Shown in pieces: positions 1 to 9,229 of a DNA stretch of 64,000 nucleotides (the stretch's first letter is position 1; each line of letters opens with the position of its first letter). Below the pieces are notes generated by a model. It was not told the DNA's origin. It ran no database searches and was given only the letters and a program-made list of their open reading frames with translations. The position numbers and the translations under genes were made by a program. Source of the DNA: CAZPHU01 sp964586285 (lineage in GTDB: Bacteria; Fibrobacterota; Chitinivibrionia; Chitinivibrionales; CAYFVL01); NCBI GenBank assembly GCA_964586285.1, contig CAZPHU010000005.1, positions 1-64,000 of the forward strand, given 5' to 3'.

Positions 1-39
1 CTTAATATCACGGGCGATGCTATAGTCTGAAAATTTCAT
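1..39 (-). CDS. N-terminal fragment, possible DEAD-box RNA helicase
   Basis: Only the first 13 codons lie in the window. The peptide begins MKFSDYSIARDIK and the gene runs off the left edge. A GAGG ribosome-binding site sits just upstream of the ATG on the minus strand. DEAD-box helicases commonly open with a hydrophobic Q-motif lead such as M-K/S-F-x-D, which is the only basis for the name. The YwbE-like gene is upstream on the same strand, so the two may be cotranscribed. The start is well supported; the identity is a guess from a short peptide. Confidence 0.35.
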   Translation of the reverse strand, partial: MKFSDYSIARDIK

Positions 40-102
40 TATTCCTCAAATTTGTTACCGGTTCCTGTCCGGCGGTGTCGGTATAGTACGATTCCCTCCG
101 AT

Positions 103-306
103 TCAGATTTTTCGTGAAACTATCTCCTTTACCCTTCCGACACTGCCGTCTTCCAATCGTACTTTTATTCCGTGGGGATGTGTTGATGATTTGGTGAGAA
201 CATCCTTTACAATACCTTCGGTTAACGCACCACTGCCCTGGTCTTTTTTCAAAACGATCTTCACTTCAAGCCCGCGAACTATTCTGTTTCTATGTCGTCC
301 ATCCAT
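103..306 (-). CDS. ywbE: YwbE family small conserved protein
   Basis: A 67-residue protein matching the YwbE family along its whole length. The hallmark blocks are GLEVKIVLKKDQGSGALTEG, THPHGIKVRLEDG and GRVKEIV. The fold looks like a small beta-barrel (KOW/SH3-like), and no biochemical role is firmly established for the family. The frame stays open 21 codons upstream to position 369. I chose the ATG at 306 because family members begin M-(D/N)-G and an AGAAGG sequence precedes it, though that spacing is short. It lies just upstream of the gene entering from the left edge on the same strand, so a short operon is likely. Confidence 0.8.
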   Translation of the reverse strand: MDGRHRNRIVRGLEVKIVLKKDQGSGALTEGIVKDVLTKSSTHPHGIKVRLEDGSVGRVKEIVSRKI

Positions 307-659
307 ATTCCTTCTATAACCTTCCCCTATTTTCCGATCGCCCGCGACACTTACCATCTTGTGCATCACCAGTTCATTTTCCCATAATTGCAGGCGCCCC
401 TTTCACTGTAATCCCTTTTGCGGTAAATAAGTGCGCATGGGACACCTGCAACAAGCGTTCGATCATCTGTTTCGAGCCAACCTTTTTGTGAAAGTGCAAC
501 GTCTGTCACAATTTTTGAGACCACTGTTATATGAAGATTTAAGCCTGCATTGCGGGAATTAAAAGGTGTGATTTTTTTGGCTTAAACATAAATCGGCATT
601 ATGTATTAACAACCTGTAAACAATGCGGAACGAACATGCCAATGCCTTAAAATATAGAT
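307..659. other. Intergenic stretch without recognisable gene
   Basis: Between the YwbE-like gene and the transposase relic I see no coding frame with a ribosome-binding site or recognisable product, no tRNA and no strong hairpin. It is AT-rich around 520-640. It may include non-coding flank of the decayed insertion sequence at 660-878, but no terminal repeats or target duplication could be picked out. Confidence 0.5.
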
Positions 660-878
660 CACCAGCTTCTCCTCCTGCAACCCCCGCCTGATTTTTACGG
701 CCCAAAAGAATGTCATGAAAACTGCGCGGCAGATAGCAATTAGCCGATTTCGTACACCACGGTTACCTTGGCCTGTGATGTGCCCCTTGCGATCCTGTTC
801 ACCGGTAAAAAATCACTCGGTATAAGCCCCCTAAAACTCGCCAATTCCTCTTTGTCGCTTAAAACGGCGCACATCACC
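660..878 (-). pseudogene. IS110/IS116-family transposase remnant (frameshifted)
   Basis: Two minus-strand fragments in different frames together resemble the C-terminal transposase domain of IS110/IS116/IS902 elements. The first (about 805-878) reads ELASFRGLIPSDF, like the conserved A-x-x-x-GL-(V/I)-PS block. The second (about 661-800) reads RKGHITGQGNRGVRNRLIAI, like the R-x-G-x-I-T-x-x-G-N-x-x-(L/V)-R signature. A frameshift separates them, and the N-terminal DEDD catalytic half was not found upstream. I take this as an old dead insertion. The homology call rests on motif reading only. Confidence 0.6.
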
Positions 879-1096
879 CCATTCCAGCGCCAACTGGATA
901 GCCGCTAAATCGCTTTATTTTCATAAATCTGCTCAACTTCAGCATGCAACCAAGTAGTTTTATAGACGTCACGGGCTCCTCCTTGCCTTGTTTGGTAAGA
1001 GATTCAAGATAAAAAGGGGTACGTCCGTTACCCTTTAGTTGTTTACTTAAACGATATATGTATCGGTGAGAAATTCGGATATCCCCAAAAACAATT

Positions 1097-2779
1097 ATGA
1101 AAACTCTGCTGTTTTTTACACTTTTAGTTTTGCACAACTGCGCGTTTGGTGAACTGTCGATTATCTTGAAGGTTCGCCGGGATATCGCGCAATCGATTGA
1201 AATAAAGAGAAAGGCCTCCTCTATTCTTACTGATATTGCTGATTGGGACGAACTGAATGCACGATACTGTTGCAGCGATATTACCAGGGTATACGAAAAA
1301 GCAAGAGATTCCAGCCGGGCAAAAATGCTTGGAATGGATCGGGTATATAAACTTACACTCAACTGTAACGATGAAGAATCAAGCACCGTAATTAACGATT
1401 TCGTAAAGACAGCCTGCTTCGAGTATGTAGAACCGAATCATCGGATGGCGCCCTCTTCGGCCAAGGCCGAGCCCTTTTATCCAAACGACCATCTCTTTTT
1501 TAACAACCTTCAGTGGGCCTGGCACAACACAAATGAGCGTAGTTATCCGAAATCGAGAATCGATGTGGATATCGATATGCCCGAGGCCTGGGGCATAGAG
1601 AGGGGTGATTCGTCTGTAATTATCGCCATACTCGATTCAGGCATAAAAAATTTCAAAGGAGAATTTGATAACCGGATCTGGATAAACACAAAGGATGTTT
1701 TTGATCGAGTAGATAATGACAACAACGGTTATGTTGACGATTTCAGAGGATACAATTTCGTATCCGGAGACGGCAAATCGATACTTGACGTTAACGGACA
1801 CGGCACAACCGTTGCCTCGATTATAGGTGCCAATATAAACAACCGCGAGGGGCTGGCCGGTATGAATGGACACAGCAAGCTGATGATTCTGAAAATAACC
1901 GAAGACTACGGCAGATCCGATGTTGATGATATGGCCGAGGCTATTATTTACGCAGCCGACAACGGGGCACGCGTAATTAATATCTCCCATGGAAATCCCA
2001 TAGGGGCTATGACCGTTCAGGATGCGATCAACTATGCTTACAGCAAAAATGTTACGATCTGCGCGGCTTCGGGAAACGACAATGTAAATCAGGTTTATTT
2101 TCCGGCGCGGTTTGCCAATGTCATTGCAGTCGGAGCAACCGGTCCATTCGATACAAGATGCGTATCATGGTTGGGTGCTGGAACCGGCGGCAGTAATTAC
2201 GGTGATTCTCTGGATGTGACGGCTCCCGGGGATTACATACATATTGTAGAAACATTTAATGACCACAGGTCTTATAGAGCTGGAACATCACTGGCAACTG
2301 CCTTTGTCTCCGGATTAGCTTCTCTGCTTGTATCTCAAAACCCTTCAATCACTAATGATGCGTTATTTGAAATAATCACCTCCACCGCAGAGGATCAAGT
2401 CGGGGATCCGTCCGAGGACACGCCGGGATATGATACCTTTTATGGGTACGGAAGGATCAATGCTTATCAGGCGCTACTCAGGGGAGAAGAGCTGAAAACG
2501 GGCAAACCCCTCAATGTGCAAACACACCGAAATCGGGCTGCGACTGTCAGATACTCAAAAGTTAGTAATCAACTTTTAGTTAGATTCGAAGCCGCTACAC
2601 ACAAAGGTTCATCCGTCAAACTATCCGTTACCGATGTCGCGGGCCGGCTTCTGTATAGTGTGCCGTTAATGCCAAATAAAGCCTGCATTAATGTTATGAT
2701 CCCTTCCCTGTCAAAGGGATTATATTTGTATTCTTTAGATTATGGGGACAAGCTTCTATCCGGTAAATTCATGAATTAG
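1097..2779 (+). CDS. Secreted subtilisin-like serine protease (S8) with T9SS-like tail
   Basis: Predicted extracellular endopeptidase of 560 residues. Residues 1-18 form a signal peptide. A propeptide-like segment follows to about residue 120, then the S8 catalytic domain. The triad is visible: Asp180 in AILDSGI, His235 in NGHGTTVAS and Ser398 in GTSLATAF, with oxyanion Asn327 in ASGND. An Asp/Asn-rich DNDNNGYVDD insertion (206-215) looks calcium-binding, as in many secreted subtilases. The last ~80 residues (V-x-D-x-x-GR-L and a final KGLYLYSL block) resemble the type IX secretion sorting domain, suggesting surface attachment or release. It stands alone and converges on the downstream kinase. 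Function is firm; the substrate is unknown. Confidence 0.9.
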   Translation: MKTLLFFTLLVLHNCAFGELSIILKVRRDIAQSIEIKRKASSILTDIADWDELNARYCCSDITRVYEKARDSSRAKMLGMDRVYKLTLNCNDEESSTVINDFVKTACFEYVEPNHRMAPSSAKAEPFYPNDHLFFNNLQWAWHNTNERSYPKSRIDVDIDMPEAWGIERGDSSVIIAILDSGIKNFKGEFDNRIWINTKDVFDRVDNDNNGYVDDFRGYNFVSGDGKSILDVNGHGTTVASIIGANINNREGLAGMNGHSKLMILKITEDYGRSDVDDMAEAIIYAADNGARVINISHGNPIGAMTVQDAINYAYSKNVTICAASGNDNVNQVYFPARFANVIAVGATGPFDTRCVSWLGAGTGGSNYGDSLDVTAPGDYIHIVETFNDHRSYRAGTSLATAFVSGLASLLVSQNPSITNDALFEIITSTAEDQVGDPSEDTPGYDTFYGYGRINAYQALLRGEELKTGKPLNVQTHRNRAATVRYSKVSNQLLVRFEAATHKGSSVKLSVTDVAGRLLYSVPLMPNKACINVMIPSLSKGLYLYSLDYGDKLLSGKFMN

Positions 2780-2844
2780 AAATATGAAGGAAGGTTGGGA
2801 CCTCACCCGGGTTCTTATTTATCTTTTGCTTTGGAGTATTGATT

Positions 2845-5316
2845 CTAATTTTTTTCCAAGACCATACGTATGTGACGGGCAATATCATGCATACGAATTG
2901 GTTTGACACAAAACGCTTTTATTCCTGCTTTGTGGGCGCTGTTCTTATCAACATGTTTACTGTATCCGGTACATAGAATTACCGGTATGTCTTTACGAAT
3001 TTCAAGAAGTTTTTTTGACAGATCGATACCGGTTAGCGTGGGCATGGTCTGATCGGTTATCACCAGATCGTATGCATCCGGCCGCTGGTAGAATGCCTCA
3101 AGTGCTTTTACACTGTTGCTGAATACGCTTACCTTATAACCCAGATTTGTGAGCATGTCCTGGTACATTTCACATAATACATCTTCATCATCCACAAACA
3201 TTATCCGTTCGGTGCCTTTCTGAAGGCGTAATTGTTCCTTCTTCTCGATAATTGGTTCCGAATCTGATTTAGGAAGCAAAATCTTAAATGTTGTCCCCTT
3301 ACCGGGAATACTGTCTATAAGGATATTTCCCCCATGGTCCAGTACAATACCAAACGCAACCGCCAGTCCCATTCCGGTTCCCTCACCGAGTGGTTTGGTA
3401 GTAAAATAAGGCTCAAAGATTCGGGGAAGTACATGATCGGGCATACCAACACCATTATCCCTTACCGTTATGACCGAATAAAAACCGGGAGCCGAAATGC
3501 CTGCTTTTCCTCGCAGCTCGGTGTGAAACTGTTGTTCTTTATACTCGATTTGTAAAGTACCCTTCTCGTTCATCGCGTAGGCGGCATTGGTACACAGATT
3601 CATAACAATTTCATGAATCTTCGTTCCATTTGCGAACACCGGCTTCGTATCAGGACAAAAATCTGTTTTGATGCTTATTGTCGAGGGAAGACTCGCACGC
3701 AAAAGTTCTACTACCTCCTGCAGTATTGGGCGGATATGAATGGGTATTTTAATGTCGGTTGATTGTCTGCTGAATGATAGTATTTGACGAACAAGGTGCT
3801 TTGCTCTATCGGCTGCTTTTAACACCTGTTTGAGATTTCTCTCAAGGCGACTGTCTTGAGAAGCATCATCAAGAGACAAATCGGCATAACCAATGATAGC
3901 CCCCAGGATATTATTAAAATCATGCGCAATACCGCCCGCCAGCTTTCCGATCGCTTCCATTTTCTCCGATTGCTGAAGTCTGTTTTCAAGTTCCTGACGC
4001 TCGGTAACATCATAGATAAAGGAGTATAACAAATCTTTGCGCATCAGTCGGATAGCGCCGGAGTAAACCTCCACATCCCTTATACTTCCGTCCTTTCTTT
4101 TATGCCGAAACTGGAAATAGTTGCGGCTGCCCCGACGAGCCCTCTCCATTTCGTTTTCGAGTTCTTGCGGTGTAAGAATATTGATTTCGGAGATTTTCTT
4201 ACCCTGCATCTCCTCACGGGTCCAGCCGTAAAACCGAACCGCGGCCGGATTAACATCGATTATGCATGATGTATCCGGGTCGATGAGAAACATAATGGTG
4301 TGATCATTTTCGAAAAGAGATCTGTATCGAAGCTCACTTTCACGCAGATCCTCCAGAGCATGTTTCTGCTTCGTTTGATCTGAAAGAATGCAATGAGTCT
4401 GTTTGAATGTGCCGTCATCATCCCTCCCGACCCGCCCCTCAAAGGAAATAAACCTCAATGTACCGTTTTTGTGCCTCATCCAGAATTCGCTGTGATCTTT
4501 GCCCTCGGCAAGAAACCGAGGGAAACGCTCTCTAAACACCTGGACATACTCGGGTGCAAGAAAATCACCAAACCAACGGCCTACTACTTCATGGCGCTCA
4601 TAACCCAGAGTATCCAGCCATGCCTGATTGATTTCAAGGAACCGGCCGTCGGAATCAAGCGACTGATAGCCCAAGGGGGCACGTTCAAAAAGTGCATGAA
4701 AACGCTCTTCGCTCTCTCGGAGAGATAATTCAGCCGATTTACGCCTTGCTTCGGCTTCGTTTGACCAGAGTGCATAGCTAATATCACCCGCCAGTTCGCG
4801 AAAAAGTTCCTTCTCCTCCGGACTTCTCGCATAAAGTTTGGGGACCGATACTCCCAGACAACCGTAAGTCCGTCCGTTATGTACCAATCTGATTACAAAC
4901 CCGGTGTGCTCTTCGTGCAGCTGTACAAAAGGACAAGCGATGCATTCTCGAGAGTTTTCTATTACATGAATACTGTCCTTTTCTAAACAGTGTCGCGCGC
5001 ATAATGGAATGAAATGAGAGGGTATCTTCCCAGGATAAACTTGAGTAAAATTCTGATCTCCCATACTATAGAGAAGCGATTGCAGAATATCGTTCTCAGC
5101 TACCGCGATCCAGGCACTATTGTAACCACAGCTTTTCACCAGAAGTGGACACAACTCATTTAGAAGGGCTTTATTTTCTTTCTCTTTAGTGATAAGTCGG
5201 TTTATGTCACGAATAGTACGCAACACCCGATTCACATGCTCGAGGCTTTTGACAGCTGTCTCATCTGTTAGTTTCAAAAGATTTGTCCCTTCCCGCCGAT
5301 GCATTTGAGATAGCAA
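2845..5316 (-). CDS. Hybrid sensor histidine kinase (GAF-PAS-PAS-HisKA-HATPase-REC)
   Basis: An 823-residue soluble sensor kinase. A GAF-like domain spans about 20-190 and carries clustered cysteines (C106, C110, C125, C128, the last two as ECIAC), so metal or redox sensing is possible. PAS domains span about 200-320 and 325-445. The phospho-acceptor is His465 in IAHDFNNILGAI. The ATPase part shows an N box (NLCTNAAYAM), G1 (DNGVGM) and G2 (GEGTGMGLAV). A C-terminal receiver has the acidic pair D709/D710, phospho-Asp755 in VITDQTMP and Lys805. No membrane segment is seen, so the signal is probably cytoplasmic. No response regulator is adjacent; the receiver suggests a phosphorelay through an unlinked partner. 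Confidence 0.9.
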   Translation of the reverse strand: MLSQMHRREGTNLLKLTDETAVKSLEHVNRVLRTIRDINRLITKEKENKALLNELCPLLVKSCGYNSAWIAVAENDILQSLLYSMGDQNFTQVYPGKIPSHFIPLCARHCLEKDSIHVIENSRECIACPFVQLHEEHTGFVIRLVHNGRTYGCLGVSVPKLYARSPEEKELFRELAGDISYALWSNEAEARRKSAELSLRESEERFHALFERAPLGYQSLDSDGRFLEINQAWLDTLGYERHEVVGRWFGDFLAPEYVQVFRERFPRFLAEGKDHSEFWMRHKNGTLRFISFEGRVGRDDDGTFKQTHCILSDQTKQKHALEDLRESELRYRSLFENDHTIMFLIDPDTSCIIDVNPAAVRFYGWTREEMQGKKISEINILTPQELENEMERARRGSRNYFQFRHKRKDGSIRDVEVYSGAIRLMRKDLLYSFIYDVTERQELENRLQQSEKMEAIGKLAGGIAHDFNNILGAIIGYADLSLDDASQDSRLERNLKQVLKAADRAKHLVRQILSFSRQSTDIKIPIHIRPILQEVVELLRASLPSTISIKTDFCPDTKPVFANGTKIHEIVMNLCTNAAYAMNEKGTLQIEYKEQQFHTELRGKAGISAPGFYSVITVRDNGVGMPDHVLPRIFEPYFTTKPLGEGTGMGLAVAFGIVLDHGGNILIDSIPGKGTTFKILLPKSDSEPIIEKKEQLRLQKGTERIMFVDDEDVLCEMYQDMLTNLGYKVSVFSNSVKALEAFYQRPDAYDLVITDQTMPTLTGIDLSKKLLEIRKDIPVILCTGYSKHVDKNSAHKAGIKAFCVKPIRMHDIARHIRMVLEKN

Positions 5317-5435
5317 AGCTTAATTTCGGTCAGAAAAATGAAGACTCATATGCTCATAATGATAGAATAACCGCTGAAAAGATACCTCATACTAAATACA
5401 ATCCTGCATATTGTTCAGTCAAATATATTACTTTC

Positions 5436-6488
5436 TCAAGCCGCGCCTTCAAATGCAAATGGGTAGACCACTTCAACTAATCCGGAACCTGGTGCATCAG
5501 CAAACGTCCATCTTTTCACATAACGCAAAATTGTCTGGTCGAATTCACTGTTTTGAGTCGTAGATTTAACGATAGATAAATTAGCCACCGAACCGTCAGG
5601 CATTATCGTGAACTTGATCTTCAAATGCCCGCTTAAGTTCGGGTCTCTTTTAAGCCAGTTTTCATAAACTCGCTTCAGCCGTCGCGTTTCACGTTGAACC
5701 ACCCTGTTTATGGATACTTGGCTGCGTTTCGTATCATTGGGTTTATCGCCTGTAAGCTGGGGCGGTTCCGAACGAACGGCGACTTCACCCGCCGAAGCTA
5801 TTTGTTTGCTCTCTACCTTCCCGATTTCCTTCTTCTTGATGCTCACCCCCGCAGTTCTGGTGCCTCTCGGCCCACTCACCTGAGCCGCGGCCTCCTTTTT
5901 GGCGGCGAAAGCCCCGCCGCCGTTATCGGCAACCTTTAAATTCCCGATCTCTCCTATCTCATCTATCGCACCCAAAAGATCACTTGCTTCTTCTCCCCCA
6001 ACGGACGGTCCGTCGGCGCTTGAAGTAATCGCTGCGAAGATGCCGCTTGACTGCACCTGCTTTGCTATCATATCCCGCCTTTGTGCCCGCTGCTCACTTG
6101 TTTGGGCCTTTCTTGTGCGCCGCTGAGCTACACTCTCCTTTTCCCTATCCACTTCCCTGCTCTCGCGGTTTTCCTCTTCCATCTTCTTTTCAACCGGCTT
6201 TGGTGCGAATGTTCGTGCCGTGCTTTCATTTATTTTGACTTCGGGCTTGGGCAACTGCTGATCCAATACCAACTTTGCATAACGCTCCTGAATTTTGAGT
6301 ATCTCCTCCTGTGTAGCCTCTTGCCTTACCGGAAGCATAGACATAACCAGTGTGAAAATTCCCAGGACCGTACCGACAATAGCCACAATAGTGGTAAATC
6401 GCCGATCAAATCGTCTTAAAAAGGATCTACGCAGCTCTTTGGGGAACTCATACGATGTGCCGTAAGTCTCCGAAACTTCGGGAGTCAT
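5436..6488 (-). CDS. TonB/AgmX-like energy-transducer protein
   Basis: A 350-residue TonB-type coupling protein, last gene of the Exb operon. A cytoplasmic lead is followed by one membrane segment at about 35-55. A long Lys/Glu/Arg-rich periplasmic linker comes next (about 80-250), then a compact C-terminal domain containing GHLKIKFTIMPDGSVANLSI and a terminal VEVVYPFAFE strand. That ending matches the TonB C-terminal / AgmX family that transmits ExbB-ExbD motion across the periplasm. Its start overlaps the exbD stop by one base, so it should be translationally coupled. Its outer-membrane partner is not in the window. Confidence 0.8.
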   Translation of the reverse strand: MTPEVSETYGTSYEFPKELRRSFLRRFDRRFTTIVAIVGTVLGIFTLVMSMLPVRQEATQEEILKIQERYAKLVLDQQLPKPEVKINESTARTFAPKPVEKKMEEENRESREVDREKESVAQRRTRKAQTSEQRAQRRDMIAKQVQSSGIFAAITSSADGPSVGGEEASDLLGAIDEIGEIGNLKVADNGGGAFAAKKEAAAQVSGPRGTRTAGVSIKKKEIGKVESKQIASAGEVAVRSEPPQLTGDKPNDTKRSQVSINRVVQRETRRLKRVYENWLKRDPNLSGHLKIKFTIMPDGSVANLSIVKSTTQNSEFDQTILRYVKRWTFADAPGSGLVEVVYPFAFEGAA

Positions 6489-6994
6489 TATTCTTTCCTG
6501 TAAACTATCAGATTCATATTCGGAAACCCTGCCTGTCCACAGGTATACATTATACGTGTTAAGACGCTATAAGGGACTTCCACATCTCCCTGTATTGTTA
6601 TATCGCCGGGAAATTCCTTCCCGAATCTCTTGGCGGCGTTTTTCCCCTGTTCGGCAAATTCAGTAAGTACCCGATACAGAGAATCTATTTTGAATGCATC
6701 CTGTTTCAGCAGATCGTTGTATGTGCGGGAATCAATGACCACACGATCTTCAACAGATATGGCGTCCCGGGAAATCTTAATACTCAGAGCCTCCTGAGCC
6801 CCTCGCTGTACGGTAGATGCCGGCAAAATCAGGCCTGTCGCCGGTGTAACCAACTGTCCCTGTGCAGAAAAACTTTTAAGAAGAAATACCAGAATGATAG
6901 TAAACATATCCATCATCGATGTAATATTCAGTTTCGCATCAGTAGAGCTGCGCGCCTTACGAGCCTGTCTTTTCAATCGCGGATTTGTATTCAC
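6488..6994 (-). CDS. exbD: ExbD/TolR-family biopolymer transport protein
   Basis: A 168-residue ExbD-type subunit of the proton-driven inner-membrane motor. A basic cytoplasmic lead precedes a single membrane helix, which contains the essential acidic residue as Asp29 in ITSMMDMFTIILVFLLKS. The rest is a periplasmic domain. The start codon overlaps the stop of the upstream ExbB-ExbD fusion by four bases (ATGA), and its stop overlaps the TonB-like gene. It retains the proton-carrying Asp that the ExbD half of the fusion lacks, so this copy is the better candidate for the proton-conducting subunit. Confidence 0.88.
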   Translation of the reverse strand: MNTNPRLKRQARKARSSTDAKLNITSMMDMFTIILVFLLKSFSAQGQLVTPATGLILPASTVQRGAQEALSIKISRDAISVEDRVVIDSRTYNDLLKQDAFKIDSLYRVLTEFAEQGKNAAKRFGKEFPGDITIQGDVEVPYSVLTRIMYTCGQAGFPNMNLIVYRKE

Positions 6995-8286
6995 CTGACT
7001 ATACCGCCTGCAAGAGAAACGTTGGGGAACATGGTAACCGTTCCATACGGAGTGCTCACTCCCCTGGCAGCATCCATGACCGAAACAACAACCTGATACT
7101 TTATTTTTTCCTGTGCGACAATCTTTACCTCTTCATGATCTTCAAAAGCCTTAATCGAGCTGTAGTCATTTTTCGACCAGGTATTAAAAAGTTTGAGAAG
7201 TGTCGCGTTTTTATCCAGACCGGGATGGGCAATCGATAAAACACGGTGGAGCGCCCTGCGCTTAACATCCGCGAGCTTTCGGTTCAGAGTCTCATAGTCG
7301 TACTTTCCATTTTCAAGCATGGGTATTTGCGCAATACCATCGCTGCCCTGAGCTGAATCATTATGGAAATAATGAACAAGATCGAAGCCTTTTTCGGTGA
7401 TAATCACCCCCAAATTCAGTTTTGCGTTTTGTTTGGATTCGGGTGATGGGTTACCGGTTATGCTCGATTCAGCTGATTGAGGCAGTTTGAGTTCGATTGC
7501 GCCGATTTTTACGAATTCCGCAGAGCTTAACAGAAGAGGAATAAGAATAACCATCAGGTTCATCATGGGAGCGATATTCGGCTCTGTGTCTACTTCTTCC
7601 CTGATCCTTCGGTTACTTACTTTATAACCGGTGCGCCGGTTTTCTCCGGGATTAAGCAGCTGCAAAACCGCAACGGCGTATCTGTCGATAACGCTTATCG
7701 CACAGTCGACTTTATTTCGCAAAACCGAATACATGAAGACGCAAGGAACGCTAATAATCAATCCCAGAAGGGTAGTGTTCATTGCGGTTGAAATTCCCTG
7801 AGCCAGCAAGGATGATTTCAATATCGGATCGATATCCGGCCGGGCTACCGCGGCAAATGACAGTATCAATCCGTAAATAGTTCCCATCAGACCCAGCAGA
7901 GTTGATACATTACCAAACATTAGAACCAGGCCGATACCCTTTTCAAGTCTAGGGATCACATCCAGAGACTCTTCTTCCATCGCGTTTCTGATCATCTGTG
8001 GAGTCTGTAAATACTTTTCGATACCTGCGCCCAGTACCCGGGCAAGCATGAGCGATCTGTCGCCGTCGCACAATTGTCGGGCCTGTTTGTATTTACCGTC
8101 CTTTATCAGGATTTTGAGTTTTTGAATGAAAAGCTCCGCATCGACATTTGTATACCGGCTCAGGGCAACCACGCGCTCAACTACTATACCCAAAGCCGTA
8201 ACGCCCAATGTGGTCAGGATCCACATAAAAACAAATCCGTCGCGCTCCGGACTAAATGCCATTAACAATTCTGAAAGGATATTCAT
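6991..8286 (-). CDS. ExbB-ExbD fusion protein with Asp-to-Asn change in the ExbD helix
   Basis: A 431-residue polypeptide joining two motor subunits normally encoded separately. Residues 1-212 are a MotA/TolQ/ExbB channel with the conserved LGLMGTIYGLILSFAAV and TAMNTTLLGL blocks. After a short linker, residues 236-431 resemble ExbD, with one membrane helix (about 238-257) and a periplasmic domain. In the helix the position of the proton-carrying Asp is Asn243 (IAPMMNLMVILI). The reading frame is uninterrupted and both neighbours are tightly spaced, so this is unlikely to be a frameshift artefact. The ExbD half may be structural or regulatory and depend on the separate exbD for proton flow. 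Confidence 0.85.
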   Translation of the reverse strand: MNILSELLMAFSPERDGFVFMWILTTLGVTALGIVVERVVALSRYTNVDAELFIQKLKILIKDGKYKQARQLCDGDRSLMLARVLGAGIEKYLQTPQMIRNAMEEESLDVIPRLEKGIGLVLMFGNVSTLLGLMGTIYGLILSFAAVARPDIDPILKSSLLAQGISTAMNTTLLGLIISVPCVFMYSVLRNKVDCAISVIDRYAVAVLQLLNPGENRRTGYKVSNRRIREEVDTEPNIAPMMNLMVILIPLLLSSAEFVKIGAIELKLPQSAESSITGNPSPESKQNAKLNLGVIITEKGFDLVHYFHNDSAQGSDGIAQIPMLENGKYDYETLNRKLADVKRRALHRVLSIAHPGLDKNATLLKLFNTWSKNDYSSIKAFEDHEEVKIVAQEKIKYQVVVSVMDAARGVSTPYGTVTMFPNVSLAGGIVR

Positions 8287-8299
8287 TTAAGAACCGATA

Positions 8300-9067
8300 T
8301 TATAAATTAATCTCTTTAATTAGCTGATTATCGGAGAACACCTTGATATTATCATGCGTAACATGTACGCCGATACCCTCCTTGATCTTATCGGGAGCAA
8401 TATGGAATTTCCTTGTTTTATAGGATCTTTCCACAAGCATGTTTACGAGTCTGACCGAGTGTCTGTCAATCTGATCTATAATTTTCTGCGTTTTTGCTTT
8501 GAACAGCGCAAACATAACTATTGCTGGAATGGCAACCATCAACCCGGAAAAAGTCGTATTCATCGCGGCGGCGATACCGGATGCCAAGAGGGTAGATTTC
8601 TCTGCCGCATCTATTCCCGGCTTTCCCACGGCGGCAAAGGAGATGATCAGACCGTAAATCGTACCCATAAGGCCCAGAAGTGTCGCGATATTGCCGATTG
8701 TCGCAAGGTAGTTTGTACGACTTTCCAATTCTGGAATGACTTTGAGTGTAGCCTCATCCACCGAGTTGCGTATCGCGTCGCTTCCTCTGTTAGCATCGTC
8801 AAGACCGGCTTTGACAACCTGCGCCAGTGACATCCTTCCGACCTTCTCACATTCCTTTTTCGCCGCCTCCATTTCGTCCTGTTTTACATGATTGATCACC
8901 CTTTCCATGAATCGATCGACTCGGGTACCGCAGCGACTTGTCAGGAACAACAGCCGCTCGATTACAATAGCAACACCAAACACTCCCACTCCCAACAAAA
9001 TCCACATGAATAAAAAACCGGGTTCTCCGGAGTTAAACGAGTGAAAAAACTTTGAAATAAAATCCAT
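8300..9067 (-). CDS. exbB: ExbB/TolQ-family proton channel protein
   Basis: A 255-residue inner-membrane channel subunit. Membrane helices lie at about 17-40, 120-150 and 165-190. They contain the family-defining LGLMGTIYGLIISFAAVGKP and AAAMNTTFSGLMVAIP segments with channel-lining Thr residues. A 35-residue C-terminal extension, ending near KEINL, is longer than in minimal ExbB proteins. It lies 13 bases upstream of the ExbB-ExbD fusion, giving the operon two ExbB-type channels. This could build a mixed pentamer or two separate motors. A good ribosome-binding site (AGGAGG) precedes the ATG. Confidence 0.9.
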   Translation of the reverse strand: MDFISKFFHSFNSGEPGFLFMWILLGVGVFGVAIVIERLLFLTSRCGTRVDRFMERVINHVKQDEMEAAKKECEKVGRMSLAQVVKAGLDDANRGSDAIRNSVDEATLKVIPELESRTNYLATIGNIATLLGLMGTIYGLIISFAAVGKPGIDAAEKSTLLASGIAAAMNTTFSGLMVAIPAIVMFALFKAKTQKIIDQIDRHSVRLVNMLVERSYKTRKFHIAPDKIKEGIGVHVTHDNIKVFSDNQLIKEINL

Positions 9068-9229
9068 TGCAGATTTTCCTCCTAAACGACATCACCGACT
9101 TTTAAGCGACACAACAGCAAGAAATTGGGTATCCCAAAAGAAATTACGGACATTTCAAACAGGTTGTAGCCACGTTTTCTTAACCCATTCGCAACAGTCA
9201 CAAAGGCTCAAGCCTTCGTATTTTGTTGG

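Noticed and set aside
874..1386. 170-codon minus-strand open frame upstream of the subtilase
   Set aside because: Most of it is antisense to the subtilase N terminus; the only sensible signal in this area is the IS110-type remnant in other frames at lower coordinates.
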